Part shown: positions 33,787 through 34,969 of the stretch, piece by piece | Numbering within the stretch: the stretch's first letter is position 1 | Layout of the letters: each line of letters starts with the position of its first letter | Source of the DNA: Vogesella oryzae | GTDB lineage: Bacteria; Pseudomonadota; Gammaproteobacteria; Burkholderiales; Chromobacteriaceae | DNA: 34,969 nucleotides | NCBI RefSeq assembly: GCF_902829295.1 | Contig: NZ_CADEPL010000054.1 | Location: 30,001-64,969, forward strand | Reading direction: 5' to 3' | Notes under the pieces: generated by a model | Database searches by the model: none | The model's input: only the letters and a program-made list of their open reading frames with translations | Told to the model about the DNA's origin: nothing | Program-made: the position numbers and the translations under genes

Positions 33787-34969
33787 TTACATCATGCCGC
33801 CCATACCACCCATGCCGCCCATGTCCGGCATGCCAGCAGCCGGCTTGTCTTCCGGCAGTTCGGCAATCATGCAATCGGTGGTCAGCATCAGGCCAGCAAC
33901 CGATGCAGCGTGCTGCAGCGCAGAGCGGGTTACCTTGGCCGGATCCAGCACGCCCATTTCGATCATGTCGCCGTATTCGCCGCTGGCAGCGTTGTAACCG
34001 AAGTTACCTTTGCCTTCCAGCACCTTGTTCACCACTACGGACGGCTCGTCACCGGCGTTCTGCACGATCTGGCGCAGCGGAGCTTCAATCGCCTTCAGTA
34101 CGATCTTCACACCAGCAGCCTGATCGGCGTTGATGGTTTCAACGGCATCAACCGCAGCGCGGGCACGCAGCAGCGCAACACCACCGCCAGGCACCACGCC
34201 TTCTTCAACGGCAGCACGGGTAGCGTGCAGCGCGTCTTCAACGCGGGCCTTCTTCTCTTTCATTTCCACTTCAGTGGCAGCGCCAACCTTGATCACGGCA
34301 ACACCGCCAGCCAGCTTGGCCACGCGCTCTTGCAGTTTTTCACGGTCGTAGTCGGAGGTCGCGGCTTCGATCTGCTGACGGATTTCGGTCACGCGAGCCT
34401 GGATGGCAGCAGCATCGCCAGCACCATCGATAATGATGGAGTTTTCCTTGCCCACTTCAACGCGCTTGGCTTGGCCCAGCATTTCCAGCGTTACTTTTTC
34501 CAGCGACAAGCCAACTTCTTCAGCGATAACGGTACCGCCGGTCAGGATGGCGATATCCTGCAGCATGGCCTTGCGGCGATCGCCAAAGCCCGGCGCCTTG
34601 ACGGCAACAACCTTCAGGATGCCGCGAATGGTGTTCACCACCAGAGTAGCCAGCGCTTCACCTTCTACGTCTTCAGCTATGATCAGCAGCGGACGGCCGG
34701 ACTTGGCCACTTGCTCCAGTACCGGCAGCAGATCGCGAATGTTGGAGATTTTCTTGTCGAACAGCAGGATGAACGGATTGTCCAGTGCGGCAATCTGCTT
34801 TTCCTGGTTGTTGATGAAGTACGGGGACAGGTAGCCGCGGTCGAACTGCATACCTTCCACCACGTCCAGCTCGTTGTTCAGGCTCTTGCCGTCTTCAACG
34901 GTGATCACGCCTTCCTTGCCTACTTTTTCCATCGCGTTGGCGATGATTTCGCCGATATCGCTATCGGAG
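33787..34969 (-). CDS. groEL: GroEL chaperonin, C-terminal part (cut by the window edge)
   Basis: About 393 C-terminal residues of the expected 545 or so; the frame is open to the last base of the window and the real start lies beyond it. Seen: [32 protein letters not shown] and [19 protein letters not shown] (apical domain), [30 protein letters not shown] (intermediate/equatorial hinge), [10 protein letters not shown], and the Gly-Met tail [14 protein letters not shown]. GroEL folds proteins in a 14-subunit double ring with GroES. groES should lie just upstream, outside the window. An in-frame ATG at 34932 is internal, not the start. Confidence 0.97.
   Translation of the reverse strand, partial: SDSDIGEIIANAMEKVGKEGVITVEDGKSLNNELDVVEGMQFDRGYLSPYFINNQEKQIAALDNPFILLFDKKISNIRDLLPVLEQVAKSGRPLLIIAEDVEGEALATLVVNTIRGILKVVAVKAPGFGDRRKAMLQDIAILTGGTVIAEEVGLSLEKVTLEMLGQAKRVEVGKENSIIIDGAGDAAAIQARVTEIRQQIEAATSDYDREKLQERVAKLAGGVAVIKVGAATEVEMKEKKARVEDALHATRAAVEEGVVPGGGVALLRARAAVDAVETINADQAAGVKIVLKAIEAPLRQIVQNAGDEPSVVVNKVLEGKGNFGYNAASGEYGDMIEMGVLDPAKVTRSALQHAASVAGLMLTTDCMIAELPEDKPAAGMPDMGGMGGMGGMM

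Overview
The window is a gene-dense, GC-rich chromosomal segment of a Gram-negative betaproteobacterium. A Neisseriales / Chromobacteriaceae-type organism (Vogesella- or Chromobacterium-like) fits best. Supporting signs are the nif3-petABC-sspA-sspB neighbourhood, the dapC-dapD pair, an mlaFEDCBA operon that includes the mlaA lipoprotein gene, and the general codon usage. The taxon is an inference, because no rRNA is present. No insertion sequence, phage, CRISPR array, tRNA or rRNA gene was seen.

Layout. 0-3.1 kb (minus): argJ (arginine synthesis) and recQ. 3.3-8.1 kb (plus): an Adhesin_E-like lipoprotein, an orphan ParA-type ATPase, a large membrane PAS-PAS histidine kinase, and a response regulator whose output domain is itself an ATP-binding HATPase. 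8.1-10.3 kb (minus): comEC, the DNA-uptake channel. 10.4-11.7 kb (plus): rsmJ and a hotdog thioesterase. 11.7-14.2 kb: an MFS exporter divergent from a LysR regulator. 14.3-16.5 kb: a glycine-zipper lipoprotein and a chemoreceptor gene broken by one in-frame amber codon. 16.6-19.5 kb: a Na+/H+ antiporter-family permease, then slyX, a small nucleotidyltransferase-fold protein and a periplasmic solute-binding protein. 19.6-21.7 kb (minus): a compact arsenic operon arsR-arsI-arsC-aqpS without a classical arsenite pump. 21.7-24.8 kb: an EamA exporter divergent from dapC and dapD (lysine / meso-DAP synthesis). 24.9-28.8 kb (plus): the complete mlaFEDCBA outer-membrane lipid asymmetry operon. 28.9-33.6 kb (minus): sspA-sspB, the cytochrome bc1 operon petABC and a Nif3-family gene. 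33.8 kb to the end (minus): the 3' part of groEL.

The strongest unexplained signal runs through the whole window. The word GCGGCCAAC occurs about 41 times on the two strands, and 28 of these are the 10-mer TGCGGCCAAC; about one copy of the 9-mer is expected by chance. It lies in coding DNA in several reading frames and both orientations. All eight intergenic copies are the full 10-mer. Six of those eight form three inverted pairs, and all three pairs lie downstream of genes. This is how Neisseria DNA uptake sequences (DUS) behave, but the word is unrelated to the known DUS dialects with a CTG core. With comEC in the same window, a new DUS-like uptake signal is the leading hypothesis.
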